Assembly (NCBI GenBank): GCA_026692725.1
Contig: JAPMUG010000009.1
Location: 1 to 64,000, forward strand
Direction of reading: 5' to 3'
DNA length: 64,000 nucleotides
Source: Ecytonucleospora hepatopenaei
Lineage: Eukaryota; Microsporidia; Enterocytozoonidae
Within the stretch, counting starts at the first letter, position 1. Each line of letters starts with the position of its first letter. A program made the translations under genes and the position numbers. A model generated the notes under the pieces. That model searched no databases, was not told where the DNA came from, and saw only the letters and a program-made list of their open reading frames with translations. Below are positions 19,974-30,288 of this stretch, in pieces.

Positions 19974-21374
19974 TTATATTTCTTTTTCCATAATAAAGTC
20001 TGGAAATTGCAAGTTTAATGTTTCTTTGTCAATGCAGTATAACAGTAATACTGCAATTGAACCTGAAAGTATACCCCTGTAAATAAATCGTGTAATTGCA
20101 AATCCACTTAAAGGTGCAGCTATTATTTGTAATGTTTTTAAAACAATAAATTCAACATCTCCTGCTCCTTCATTTATTTTTTTAGATATACTCTGTATAA
20201 TTCCATTATAAAATAAATCATATATTATTACCAAAGCCATAATAATTAATCCTATAAATTCCATTCCAGTTAATACCAGCTTAAAAGTAAGAAAATTTAC
20301 TACAGGATAATCCTTAAAACTAGAAATATTTTTGTATGTTAACTTTATACCATCTCTATAATTTGTATTATGTAATGATGTAAATCCCATAACAAACTTA
20401 TGATAAATATCAACAAATATCAGTACAACATCGACTAAACCATTTAAAAGCCACCTTGAAAACGCTGCTATTAATTTTGATGTAAACCACTCACTTTTTC
20501 TGGTTTGGTATTTTATTAGAAAACTCAATAAATTAAAAATTAGTTCAAACAAACCGGCATTTACACAGGTACCTATACTCATCACTGCTGTTTTACATGC
20601 TTCCTTGCCAGCATTTTTTATTCCATAAATTCTGTAATAAATTAATGCAGAAATGTAACAATCAATAAATGACTTGAGCGTAATTAGGTACCATATATTG
20701 TATATGTTTAATATTATTAAGAATGTAATGTTTATTAGATTCTGTTGAACATCTGCAGCTATAACAAATATCATTATATAATTAGGCATAAACAAAGTTG
20801 CACCTAACATTGAAACAAACATTATCCAATGAATATAGTATTTTATAACAGCTGCTGAGCATCTAAATGTTTTAAAAACCACTAAAAGTGTTTTTCTATA
20901 AAAAAAGAAATAAAATGAAAACCAAAGCAATAATACTGTTGGTCCAGCTATTTTAGAAATGTCCCATTTATAAACTGATACCATATAAATGTTAAATATA
21001 ATATTAGCAAATACTAGCAAATAAGAAAGAACTACCAAATCAATAAAAACCCATATTGACATTCCTATGTAAAAAATAAGAAAAATTCCATATATAAGAA
21101 GAGATCTTAAAAAGAAACGTGGGAAAATCAGAGCCGAAATCTTCTCAAGAGATGTCTTATCCATTAACATAACCTTAGTAAAAGGTGCCACTAATAAAAA
21201 CAAATAAATCGTAAAAAATACAATCAATGAAATTCTGTCTTTACAACTACGTCTTAGCTTAAGCATGCATTTTCTTTTTTTAAAAATTATCTGCTTTGTT
21301 ATTTTCTTTCTTTCTGTATTATTGTTAAAATCAATATCAAGATGGTTGGTGTTTAAAATTTCTTCCCTGATCAT
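19974..21374 (-). CDS. Choline transporter-like (CTL/Pns1-like) membrane protein
   Basis: A 466-residue protein with about ten hydrophobic segments. The start is the ATG at 21374, because a CCC box (21379-21382) precedes it; the frame also runs upstream to a TTG. The C-terminal half has the CTL/Pns1 layout: a paired run of membrane helices, a Tyr/Asn-rich loop with FVMGFTSLHNTNYRDGIKL in the place of the family's conserved SFC-SA-K motif, and a late segment AVLLLYCIDKETLN where CTL proteins have a Cys/Asp-containing motif. Divergent, so the call rests on architecture and weak motifs. If correct it may take up choline or related solutes from the host. Alternative: an unrelated microsporidian multi-pass protein. 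Confidence 0.5.
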   Translation of the reverse strand: MIREEILNTNHLDIDFNNNTERKKITKQIIFKKRKCMLKLRRSCKDRISLIVFFTIYLFLLVAPFTKVMLMDKTSLEKISALIFPRFFLRSLLIYGIFLIFYIGMSIWVFIDLVVLSYLLVFANIIFNIYMVSVYKWDISKIAGPTVLLLWFSFYFFFYRKTLLVVFKTFRCSAAVIKYYIHWIMFVSMLGATLFMPNYIMIFVIAADVQQNLINITFLIILNIYNIWYLITLKSFIDCYISALIYYRIYGIKNAGKEACKTAVMSIGTCVNAGLFELIFNLLSFLIKYQTRKSEWFTSKLIAAFSRWLLNGLVDVVLIFVDIYHKFVMGFTSLHNTNYRDGIKLTYKNISSFKDYPVVNFLTFKLVLTGMEFIGLIIMALVIIYDLFYNGIIQSISKKINEGAGDVEFIVLKTLQIIAAPLSGFAITRFIYRGILSGSIAVLLLYCIDKETLNLQFPDFIMEKEI

Positions 21375-21378
21375 TTTT

Positions 21379-21382
21379 GGGG
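21379..21382 (-). promoter_or_regulatory. CCC box deciding the start at 21374
   Basis: TTACCCCAAAA lies directly before the ATG at 21374 and overlaps the upstream in-frame TTG extension, so the ATG is preferred. Confidence 0.65.
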
Positions 21383-22039
21383 TAATAATCAAAAAATGAT
21401 TTAAAATTGATTTTTATTTTATGATATATGAAAACAAAATATATGCAAGTTTACAGATGTATAACATAAAAATGTTTGTTTAAAAAGTAATACAGCTTCT
21501 ATTGCTTTTTTAATAATTTTCAAATAGAAATGATATTGCTATAAAAATATATAAATATTGTTGAATAATTTTAACCCTGGTTTTTGTTTAAATAAATAAT
21601 TTTAACAAATAATATTTTATATAAATTTTATGTTTACTTATAAGGAATAAGTATGTGTTTTTTATATATATTATTTAAAAAATAAATTTTGTTTTATTTA
21701 GTAATCTATAGATTATAGCTTAAAATAAAAAGATAAAATTTATAAAATACTGTTAAAAAGTTTATTGAATGCTGTTTATTTAAGACATATAATTAAGATG
21801 GTTTGTTGCGATATTTTTTATAAACAGATTAAAGATTTATTATAAAATTAAAATTATAACAAATGAATTTATTATAATTTAAAAAAGTAATTTTAAAAAA
21901 TATAAATAATATTTTTAATTAATTTATTGACTTTTATACTTATTTACAAACATATTCTATCAACGATATTTCATGTTTTTAATTATATATTTGTAACGCT
22001 GTAAATTATATGTTTAATTTTACGATAAACATATATAAT
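21383..22039. other. AT-rich spacer
   Basis: No gene is seen between the CTL-like gene and the permease. Confidence 0.5.
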
Positions 22040-23214
22040 TTAAATAAACATATAAGTAATATTCAATCCGAATAAAAAGGCAGTTAAAGCACCTGAAACT
22101 AACACCAACGACTTTGGAATTTTCATTTGGTATTTTGGATTTCTTTTTGCATAAATTAAGATACCAAATATGGAAAGCATACTAAAAAATATAAGACTGG
22201 CACACACTAAATTCAGGAGCATGCTCATTGTAAAAAATGATGTAATGAATGTAATAAGTGCCATTAGTGCTACTATCAAGTACTTAAAACTATCGTGTAA
22301 CTTATGCTTGTTTCTTAAATAAATTATATTTGAGGTATTTTGAAATGAAATTCCCACAAAAGGTACACAATACAAAATTGTACAAAGAATTATGTATATA
22401 GGTTTTGCACCCTTACCTAAAAATCCAAGTACATTACAGTAATCAATAGGTGAATTATCATGCCTGTAAATGGCATAAAAAAGTTGTTTAAAATCATGTA
22501 CAATACATAAAGTGCAGTAGTTGAACATAAGTATGGAACATAAAGTTTTCCAACTTCCTCTTTTAAAAGACCATTTGCTTCATTAAATCCGTAGTATGAA
22601 AAATAAATTTCTGAAATTGACCTAAAAAATGCATCAGCTGTAATTTTTGTTTGTACCACTTTTTCATCCTTTTTTATTAAGGGATTCTTATGCTCTAAAC
22701 ATAAAGAAAGAGGTAAAGAAAACGCAATTATCAGCAAAACAGCCTGTTGTAACATTCCTAAATATTTAGATACCTTGCTTTTATAGCTTGTAGGTATTAA
22801 TGTCAGCAATGAAACTAAAATTGATAATGCCCCATAAAATAAAACATCAAATTTGTCAGGTATACCAAAAACCTCTTTTAAGTTAAAAATAAAAATTGTA
22901 TTTGATCCTGTATTTGAAATAAGCAACAATATCAGCGAATAAATAGAACCAGTCATACTATTGTATATTTTTTCTACATATAGATTATCAATTCCTTCCT
23001 CTGGAAATATTTCCTTCAATTCTGCATAGCATAAAGAATGACACATCATTATGGCATAAATAGTAAACATGGCAAAATTGACCAACACTACGTTGTTTTT
23101 AGCATATTCACGCAAAGTTTTAGCTCCCATTAAAACAGCAGATCCAACTGTGCATATGCAAATAAATGTTACTATATTAAATGTAGACATCTTTTTAATC
23201 TTACATTCTGTCAT
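22040..23214 (-). CDS. Amino acid permease (APC superfamily), frameshifted
   Basis: Two overlapping frames (23214-22417 and 22528-22040) are parts of one transporter. The first has an ATG preceded by a CCC box (23217-23219) and gives the N-terminal membrane helices, including the small-residue run GSAVLMGAKTL in helix 1 and YYGFNEANGLLKEEVGK, matching the helix 6 region of LAT/APC permeases. It then breaks off after LYMILNNFF. The second frame resumes at once with AIYRHDNSPIDYCNVLGFLG and the last helices. The switch occurs in a run of six T (about 22465-22475); one more T would join them into roughly 390 residues. This is a likely amino acid importer that is either miscalled or recently broken. 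Confidence 0.7.
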
Positions 23215-23732
23215 ATGGGTAAAATTTAGTTTTTTTTTAATTTAGTTATTTTAATAAATTTTATTTATTAAATTTGAACTATATAGCTGTTTTGATGAAT
23301 TATAAAGAACTTTTTACTATTTTAAAATGATAGAAGACTTTTTAATTTTAATCCTTTTCTTGTAATAAATATTTTTGACATAAAATCCCTAAAATAAGCA
23401 TGTTTTTTGCCCTATGGAGAAAATTTTTAATTACCCCTATAATAAATGACACATTTACAAAAATACGCAATAAATTTTATAATTGAAATATTTAAATAAA
23501 TGTTTACTACACTTTTTAATCAAATTTTAGTAATAAATAGGTATTAAAATCGAGTATAGTTTTTAAATAAAAGTGTATACAAAGTTTATTTTTTATATAA
23601 ATTTTAACAAATATATTATAATAAAATAAACAGAGATTTTACTGTTTAAATTATAAAATACTACCAAAAAATTCATATGTTTATTTTATTCAAAACTAGT
23701 AATTTAAGGTTAAAACAAAATTATATGCTTTT
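23215..23732. other. AT-rich spacer
   Basis: Holds the permease CCC box at 23217-23219. No gene is seen. Confidence 0.5.
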
Positions 23733-24785
23733 TTATATTAAGAAAGGATTTGTTTTTTTCCTATAGTAAATAACTATTATTATAGCAATGAGTGTAATAA
23801 AAACAATAGGCAAGAGTATAATTAGTGTAATTGTTGTCTTAGACATTTTCTTATGTATAACTTCTCTTTTATCATCTGTTAATGGTTTTGATGGTTTCAA
23901 CGGTGTTCTTGATTTTTCTGATATAATGGGTGTTTCTGGTTTTGATGGTTCTGAATCTTTTTTAACTTTTACTTTAAAGTCATTTAAAATATCAAAATTT
24001 AAATCGTCTTTTATTGTTGTGCTCAATTTACACTCAAAAACCAAAGGAACTTGCAAGTTAGCGTAAAACTGTTCTAAACAGTCTTTTATATTATTTTTAA
24101 GTAAAATAGCACCATCTTCAGAATTTAATATTTCATCTTTTTCAGAATCTTTACAACTAAAAACTACCAATTCTACTTTATAAAAATGTTGTGTATTCGA
24201 ATAGGTTTTTAAATTTCTTAACAAACCAAAATTTTCGCTTTTATGGACGGAAGAATCATCAATATAAACATTTCCATTTAAAATATTTAAAAGAATTTTT
24301 TTATCCTCAATTGTTGGTATGTCATAGAGTTGTCTTTTTATTCTTTGTATTTGTCGTCCATCTTCAAAACTTGTAATTATTTCTGATTTACCAACAGTAT
24401 AAATATATGTAGACGCATCCACTTCAATACTACCGCTGTTTAACTTTATTTCGACATCATCTGTTAATTTAAATTTTTCTGAATTATGTGTTATTATCGT
24501 ACCTTTTGGTATAAAATATCTTTGGTCGTAACTTGCTATTAATGCTTCTTTTATATCTTTGTATCTATAATGATGACAAAACAACGGAACAACAAAATAT
24601 TTTAGGCTATCGGTAATTGTATGAACCACACTGGGTAGAATTTGAGTAATTTTGTTTTTTATAATAAACTTAGATCCTTGAGAAAGAGTTAAATTGTTCA
24701 TTGGTTTTTTTGTTACAATTTGATATTCAACATCAGAACATTTAACACAATAAAAATAACTTGAAAATTTTAAAATGTTAAACAT
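23733..24785 (-). CDS. Type I surface protein, member 1 of a three-gene family
   Basis: 350 residues. A weakly hydrophobic N-terminus (MFNILKFSSYFYCV) may be a signal peptide. Near the C-terminus one strong membrane segment (TLIILLPIVFITLIAIIIVI) is followed by a short basic tail, and preceded by a Pro/Lys/Ser/Thr-rich stalk (about residues 275-310). The ectodomain shares with the proteins at 39132-40220 and 45251-46321 a motif of the form PKGTIITHNSEKFKLTDD, then a Lys-rich strand and acidic turn. No known domain is recognised. By layout it should be exposed on the cell or spore surface. It is the most divergent of the three. Confidence 0.75.
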   Translation of the reverse strand: MFNILKFSSYFYCVKCSDVEYQIVTKKPMNNLTLSQGSKFIIKNKITQILPSVVHTITDSLKYFVVPLFCHHYRYKDIKEALIASYDQRYFIPKGTIITHNSEKFKLTDDVEIKLNSGSIEVDASTYIYTVGKSEIITSFEDGRQIQRIKRQLYDIPTIEDKKILLNILNGNVYIDDSSVHKSENFGLLRNLKTYSNTQHFYKVELVVFSCKDSEKDEILNSEDGAILLKNNIKDCLEQFYANLQVPLVFECKLSTTIKDDLNFDILNDFKVKVKKDSEPSKPETPIISEKSRTPLKPSKPLTDDKREVIHKKMSKTTITLIILLPIVFITLIAIIIVIYYRKKTNPFLI

Positions 24786-25175
24786 ATTAAATTAAATACA
24801 AACATAAAAAAGGGGGGGGGTGGTTTTAATTTTTGTATAGAAATATGTCAACGATAAAAATTTTATGAGATGATGTAAAAAGTTTGTTATATTTATTTGT
24901 TTATAATTTAATTTTAAAAGATTGTACTAATACCCTCAAACCGTATAAATTAAAAACAAACTATTAATTTATATATGTTTATATATTGATATGTTAATTT
25001 TAATAATTATTTATCATGTGATAAAGTTTTGATATTTTATATGTTTATTTTACGGTATAAAATTGTTAAATATAAATATTTTGGATTTAGGTATTATTTA
25101 GTTATTTTAGTAAATAAACTAAACTAACTAAAATATACCATAGGTAAAAATATTTTTTATTTTTAAAAAATTTTT
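24786..25175. other. Intergenic spacer with a poly-G tract
   Basis: Contains a run of nine G at about 24812-24820, which is unusual in this AT-rich genome; otherwise no feature. Confidence 0.5.
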
Positions 25176-25180
25176 ACCCT
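25176..25180 (+). promoter_or_regulatory. CCC box before eL18 start
   Basis: TTTTTACCCTA immediately precedes the ATG at 25182, a textbook microsporidian start-proximal box on a ribosomal protein gene. Confidence 0.7.
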
Positions 25181-25181
25181 A

Positions 25182-25709
25182 ATGTTGAAAGTTAAACAGG
25201 CACAGCACCAAAGCCAGTTAGATTTTTTTACTAAAATCATAGATGCACACCCAATTATGAAGAGAGTTGTTAGAAGATTGGCCACTACAAATAGAGTCAG
25301 ACAGCCGGTCAAAGTGTCAAAGGTAATTGATGTTTGTAAAAGTGGAAAGATTCCTGTCATAGTTGCAAAACTTCTTGATGACGAAAGAATTTTAGAGTTA
25401 CCTGCAAATATGCAAATAGTTGCTTTCAAGTGCTCACACACAGTTAAGAGAAAAGTAGAATCTGCAGGAGGTAAAATTTTTACCCTTGATCAGATGATAA
25501 AGGTAAGCAACGGTGACTTAAGTAAGCTGCAGTTTGTGCAAACAGACCCAAGCCAGAGAAAGAGCAGTAAATACTGGGGCCTTGCACCAGGAGAGAAGGG
25601 ATCTACAGCTTATCCAAGAGCAAACAACAAGTGCAAGAACAAAGAAAAGAGGGTAAATGTTCCAAAGAAAGTAAAGTATGATTTTGATAATGAATTTTCT
25701 AATGAATAA
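25182..25709 (+). CDS. RPL18: 60S ribosomal protein eL18
   Basis: 175 residues, near the usual length for microsporidian eL18. Family marks are visible: RLATTNRVRQPVKVSKVIDV near residue 32, the strand-turn KIPVIVAKLLDDERILELP near 55, and the L18e core HTVKRKVESAGGKIFTLDQM near 85, with the conserved AGG-LTLDQ pattern. The C-terminus (SKYWGLAPGEKGSTAYPRAN) is basic. A structural protein of the large ribosomal subunit. The ATG is fixed by the CCC box one base upstream. Codon use is less AT-biased than in neighbours, as expected for a highly expressed gene. Confidence 0.93.
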   Translation: MLKVKQAQHQSQLDFFTKIIDAHPIMKRVVRRLATTNRVRQPVKVSKVIDVCKSGKIPVIVAKLLDDERILELPANMQIVAFKCSHTVKRKVESAGGKIFTLDQMIKVSNGDLSKLQFVQTDPSQRKSSKYWGLAPGEKGSTAYPRANNKCKNKEKRVNVPKKVKYDFDNEFSNE

Positions 25710-25841
25710 ATTATAATTTTATATTTTATACTAAGTATATTTACTAATATATTATTTTATTCTTATAATATTGTTTTATTCTTATAATATTATTTATATA
25801 AAAATACTCTTAATTTACAGTGCAATAAAATATAAAAATAT

Positions 25842-26222
25842 TTAACTTAACTTTTCTAATTGTTCAGGTGCTTCTTTTACATAAATATAACAGCTGCAAT
25901 ATTCACACTCTTCTATTCCTAACATGTTAGCATCATATTTACTGCCACACCTACAAATACATTTCTCATTAATTGTTGTAACTGCAAATGCATCTTCTTT
26001 TATGTCCATTACGTTGGTTTGATTGCAAAAATATTCTGTAAATAATTTGGTTAATTTTATGATTTGGGTTTGTGCATTTTTGTATGATTCTTCACTTTCT
26101 TTTTTGTGTAATGTTGCATAGTATGATCTTAATTTTGTATAATACTTTTGTTTAATGGTATCAATATTATCTTCAGTCTTGATATTCAATAAATTTATAA
26201 GTTCAAAATTTTTATTTAGCAT
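25842..26222 (-). CDS. DPH4-like protein (CSL zinc finger) without HPD
   Basis: 126 residues. The C-terminus has the CSL/DPH zinc finger: CRCGSKY, then CEYCSCYIYV about 20 residues on, giving four metal-binding Cys. The N-terminal 60 residues have J-domain-like helices (NIDTIKQKYYTKLRSYYATL) but where a J-domain has His-Pro-Asp there is only HKKESEES. DPH4 (DNAJC24/JJJ3) acts in diphthamide synthesis on EF2, with the finger carrying iron. A CCC box (26226-26228) precedes the ATG. The loss of HPD suggests that Hsp70 stimulation is dispensable here. A stand-alone CSL-finger protein is the alternative. Confidence 0.6.
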   Translation of the reverse strand: MLNKNFELINLLNIKTEDNIDTIKQKYYTKLRSYYATLHKKESEESYKNAQTQIIKLTKLFTEYFCNQTNVMDIKEDAFAVTTINEKCICRCGSKYDANMLGIEECEYCSCYIYVKEAPEQLEKLS

Positions 26223-26440
26223 TTTGGGTAAAAATTGTTTTTTTTAAATAAATTTTTAGAAAAATGATTAGGTTTTATTAAGGTGTATTACATTTTTATA
26301 TCTTTTTGATGGTTATAAAAGTGTTTCTTATTAAATTATCCAATAATAATAGTGTAAATGATATATTATATTAAAATATAAGGTATTTTTGAAACATTTT
26401 TAAAACATTTTATTTTTTTATTTGTAAATATTTTTTTGCT

Positions 26441-27121
26441 ATGTTATATAATTTTATAAATCTGTTATATGCATTTGATGAAGAATTACCTACCATTTTT
26501 ATAACCGCAAGCCATGATTTTACCACTGAAGAACCTTCTGAACAGGTACAGCATGTTCATAGAAAAATACACTCTAATGATCCAAGAGTACAGGAAATGA
26601 AGTCCATTTTAAAGGCAATTTCTAAAAGAAATAGCATGCATTCTCGTAATATACACCCACATAGAATTATACATAAAAATGAAAGTGAGAGAGTGGATTC
26701 TCAGTCTTTTTTGCCATTTTTAGACTTTTTTGGATTTGGTGACAAAGAAAAGAAAGAGGATGAAGAAGCAAAACTTATGCAGAAAAAAAAAGACATTGTT
26801 GAAAAAATAGTAAAGGCACCTTCAGACTCAGAAACTGAATCACATTCCTATAAAAATAGTTTAAGCAAAGGTCTTAACAAATCAAATAATGCTAAGGAAA
26901 ATTTAAACAAACAAAATGCTGTAAAATCACACAGTCATAAAATTGAAGAACAAACTGTTGTAGATGACATTAAAAAGAAAATAAAGACAAAAAGATCCAG
27001 GCATATTTTATCAAATTTATTCTACTTTTTGATTGTTGTAATTGTGGCTGCTGTTTCTTATAAAATGGGGAAAAGATCAGAAAGTGAAAATTATTTAAGA
27101 GTATTGCAGCCTGATCAATAA
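26441..27121 (+). CDS. Single-pass membrane protein, unknown
   Basis: 226 residues. A short hydrophobic start (MLYNFINLLYAFDEE) resembles a signal peptide. A long hydrophilic, His/Ser/Lys/Glu-rich region follows, then a membrane segment close to the C-terminus (ILSNLFYFLIVVIVAAVSYK), with a tail of about 20 residues. No domain is recognised. The layout suits a secretory-pathway or surface protein with a disordered lumenal part. Confidence 0.65.
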   Translation: MLYNFINLLYAFDEELPTIFITASHDFTTEEPSEQVQHVHRKIHSNDPRVQEMKSILKAISKRNSMHSRNIHPHRIIHKNESERVDSQSFLPFLDFFGFGDKEKKEDEEAKLMQKKKDIVEKIVKAPSDSETESHSYKNSLSKGLNKSNNAKENLNKQNAVKSHSHKIEEQTVVDDIKKKIKTKRSRHILSNLFYFLIVVIVAAVSYKMGKRSESENYLRVLQPDQ

Positions 27122-27652
27122 TTAATATTTATAAATTAAGTAACTATATATAATGATTACTATTTGTTATTCTTTTATATAATTTTAATATATTATTTTA
27201 TTTATTGATAATTAATTAATATATATAAATACTTATAATATTTATGTTTTTATGTAAAACAAATATTTATATGATAATTATGAATATACTTTTATACAAA
27301 ACTATACTTTTAATATTTTAAAAAACAATAAAAATATGTTTAAATTAGAAATTATCTATTTAAATATAAATTAATTCATTATTAAATAAATTATCTAAAC
27401 TAGTATGGCTGTATTTTTAGTTTTTAAAAAAATTTTTTATTATACCTTGCATAAATATTTATGCAAATATTCTTTTTATTTTAAAAAATAAAACATCAAA
27501 AATAGTGTTAAATCAAATGAGTTTAAGCTGTGTCTTTTTACTCTGTTTATAATAAAACATTTTATTTATTTTCTTACTGTTTATTTTGTAACATGAAAAA
27601 TATTTATGCACTAAATATTTATCCTGTTTTATTTTGTCAGTAAGTAAACTAT
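27122..27652. other. AT-rich spacer
   Basis: No gene or repeat array is seen. Confidence 0.5.
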
Positions 27653-29233
27653 ATGAATAATTTACTTTCCAGTGAAATTGATGAAATACAAAGTATTAAT
27701 ATAAGAAATGATAATAGCAACATAAACTATAATTTAAATGAAAAGAAAAAGAAGAAATTAACAGAAGAAATATTTATAAGTTCTGAAAGTAAAGAAGTGT
27801 TAATTAGAAAATGTATGAGAAATATAGATCTACCCTCATTCGCAGATGATTTTTATTCAAATTTATTGGACTGGTCAGGGGATAAAATTTTCTATGCCAT
27901 AGATAAGGTTATTTACATTTACAATTGTTTTTCAGAAGAAACAGCAGAAATATTTAAAGCACCCTGTCTAATAACATCAGTAAAATATGACACAAAAACA
28001 CAACAACTCCAGGTAGGAACAAGCACAGGCACATTGCACAGAGTGGATATTTTGACATATTCCAAAGAATCCAATTCACTAACTAACGAATTAATGCATA
28101 AATCAAAAAAAGCTTATTTTATAGGGTCACCCACAAATAGCAATTTAATCAACAGTAATTTAATCAACAATAGTTTTAATAGTGATATTGATTTTAATAA
28201 TGACTTAAATAATATTTCAACAGAAATAGCTTTTTATAGTGGACGAGATCTTTTAAGAAATCCCCACCGAAAAAACTTAACAAATATAACAGAAAGAGCC
28301 TTAACAAATATAACAGAAAGAACCTTAACAAATATAACAGAAAGAAATGCATTTAATATACAATCAGTAAATAGTATGTATACTAATCATATTAAAAATA
28401 CAAATGGTAAAGAAAGCAAAAAAATCAAATTTTCAAATGATAATCCATTCCTCTACTACAACAATTCAACATATTCAAACATACACAAAAGCAGAATAGG
28501 AGTGATAAAAAACTACGACAATCTGGTGATTTCAGGTTCACGTGATAAAAGATGCAAAATAGTGGATACCCGTTCCAATAATCTGGTAGAAACCCTATAC
28601 ACCCATACCCAGGAAATATGTGGCATTTCAGTAAGTGACAAGTATATATGCACAGGTGGCAATGATAACAAAGTGTGTGTAAGTGACATGAGGAATTATA
28701 AAAAGTGTCTGTATAAGTTTACAGACCACAAAGCAGCAGTAAAGGCAATAACAGTGAAAAGCAGTATATTGTATACAGGAGGAGGGTCAGCAGATAAGTC
28801 ATTAAAGATATATGATTTATCACAGAATACTACAAATATTACTAATGGTATTATTAATTGTAATATATTAAATAATTGTAATATATCAAATAATACTAAT
28901 AATACTAATAATACTAATAATACTAATATATCAAATAATATATCAAATAATAACAATCTTAAAAAATCAATATATTTCAATTCTCAAGTAACTAACATTG
29001 AAATTATCAATAATAAGGCATTATGTACATTTGGATATTCAGATGATGATATTAAGTTAATAGATCTATCAAATAACAAGGTAAAGTTGTTACGGAAGTA
29101 TGAAGGACATAAAAACAGAGTGATACATTTTGCACTGAGTGATGATAAGAAGATGTTTGCAACAGCCAGTGGAGATGCAACAATAAAGTTGTGGAGGGTA
29201 GAAGAGGAAAAGAATGAGTTAAGAATAAGGTGA
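27653..29233 (+). CDS. CDC20: Cdc20/Cdh1-family APC/C co-activator (WD40)
   Basis: 526 residues; it would recruit mitotic substrates to the anaphase-promoting complex. The entry to the propeller is LPSFADDFYSNLLDWSGDKI, the Cdc20/Cdh1 hallmark. WD repeats follow: VISGSRDKRCKIVDTRSNN, HTQEICGISVSDKYICTGGN, HKAAVKAITVKSSILYTGGG, then ADKSLKIYD. The QVTNIEI strand and GHKNRVIHFALSDDKKMFAT are also family patterns. The last two residues are Ile-Arg, the APC/C-docking IR tail. Two low-complexity Asn/Thr inserts are present: a triplicated LTNITER-type repeat near residue 215 and a long NNTNNTNN run near 415. Whether it is Cdc20 or Cdh1 is not settled; a C-box is not obvious. Confidence 0.88.
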   Translation: MNNLLSSEIDEIQSINIRNDNSNINYNLNEKKKKKLTEEIFISSESKEVLIRKCMRNIDLPSFADDFYSNLLDWSGDKIFYAIDKVIYIYNCFSEETAEIFKAPCLITSVKYDTKTQQLQVGTSTGTLHRVDILTYSKESNSLTNELMHKSKKAYFIGSPTNSNLINSNLINNSFNSDIDFNNDLNNISTEIAFYSGRDLLRNPHRKNLTNITERALTNITERTLTNITERNAFNIQSVNSMYTNHIKNTNGKESKKIKFSNDNPFLYYNNSTYSNIHKSRIGVIKNYDNLVISGSRDKRCKIVDTRSNNLVETLYTHTQEICGISVSDKYICTGGNDNKVCVSDMRNYKKCLYKFTDHKAAVKAITVKSSILYTGGGSADKSLKIYDLSQNTTNITNGIINCNILNNCNISNNTNNTNNTNNTNISNNISNNNNLKKSIYFNSQVTNIEIINNKALCTFGYSDDDIKLIDLSNNKVKLLRKYEGHKNRVIHFALSDDKKMFATASGDATIKLWRVEEEKNELRIR

Positions 29234-29256
29234 AATATAAATATACTATAAATAAA

Positions 29257-29306
29257 ATACTATACTATACTATACTATACTATACTATACTATACTATAC
29301 TATACT
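29257..29306. repeat. 5-bp microsatellite (TATAC)n
   Basis: About ten copies, just after the Cdc20/Cdh1 stop codon. Confidence 0.9.
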
Positions 29307-29490
29307 GTATAATATATGTTATTATTAAATAAAACAAAATAATATACTGTATAATATATTTTATAAATATTGTGTCATATATTATATTATATTTTAAAAC
29401 ATTTTTATATAAAACATATTGATTTAAATAAAAATATAAAACATAAATTTATTTATAATTTTATATTTATTTATTTATATATTTTTACTA

Positions 29491-30195
29491 ATGAAAGATA
29501 TTAACTTTTTAGATGATTTATTTATAATAAATAATAAAACTAATACTACTATTAATAATAATAAAACTAATACTACTATTAATAACAATAACACTAATAA
29601 CAATAACACTAATAAAAATAACACTAATAAAAATAACACTAATAAAAATAAACCTATTGATTTCTACAATATGTTTACTAATACTGATGATTCATCATTT
29701 TACCACTTTACAAATATATTTGATGATAACTCTAATATAATAGGCAGTAAAGCAAATAATAAAAAAGAAGTAACTAAATTAACTAATAAAGAGAGTGGTA
29801 TAATAAATAGTGATTTTGATAATTGGTTAAATAGTAGTAGAATATATAATACTGATAATACTAATATAAACAATATATTAAATAATACTGATATATTAAA
29901 TAGTACTAACATATTAAATAATAATATATTATATAATAATAACAATAATAACATATTATATAATAATATAGTTTATAATAATATAAATAATAAATTAAAT
30001 CCTAAACAAATTGAATATATAGAAAGAAGAAAAAACAAGAGAGAATGGTTAAATAAGTTTATGATACAAACAAATAACAAATACACCCATGAAAGTAGAC
30101 ACAAGCATGCAATGAACAGGTTAAGAGCACCAAGTGGTAGGTTTTTAACCAAAAAGGAAACAGAGGCATTATATTTATCAAAGAAGGATATATAA
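29491..30195 (+). CDS. HAP2: NF-YA/HAP2 CCAAT-binding factor subunit
   Basis: 234 residues. The first 160 or so are Asn/Thr-rich low complexity (repeated AAT/ACT codons). The C-terminal 65 residues are the conserved core: the subunit-association helix NPKQIEYIERRKNKREWL, where the family has Asn-Ala-Lys-Gln-Tyr, and the DNA-binding part YTHESRHKHAMNRLRAPSGR followed by FLTKKE, a near-perfect match to the family signature. It should pair with NF-YB/NF-YC histone-fold subunits to bind CCAAT boxes in promoters. The stop codon lies in the first unit of a 7-bp microsatellite. Confidence 0.93.
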   Translation: MKDINFLDDLFIINNKTNTTINNNKTNTTINNNNTNNNNTNKNNTNKNNTNKNKPIDFYNMFTNTDDSSFYHFTNIFDDNSNIIGSKANNKKEVTKLTNKESGIINSDFDNWLNSSRIYNTDNTNINNILNNTDILNSTNILNNNILYNNNNNNILYNNIVYNNINNKLNPKQIEYIERRKNKREWLNKFMIQTNNKYTHESRHKHAMNRLRAPSGRFLTKKETEALYLSKKDI

Positions 30196-30276
30196 TACAT
30201 AATACATAATACATAATACATAATACATAATACATAATACATAATACATAATACATAATACATAATACATAATACA
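30192..30276. repeat. 7-bp microsatellite (ATAATAC)n
   Basis: About 12 copies; it overlaps the HAP2 stop codon. Confidence 0.9.
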
Positions 30277-30288
30277 TCATAAAATTGT

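Noticed and set aside
22440..22480. Programmed -1 frameshifting in the permease
   Set aside because: The T6 run is not preceded by a proper slippery heptamer in the zero frame, and I see no downstream structure.
29700..30280. Frames on the - strand under HAP2 and the 7-bp repeat
   Set aside because: Shadow of Asn-rich coding plus microsatellite; they read as repeats of Tyr-Val-Leu-Cys-Ile-Met.
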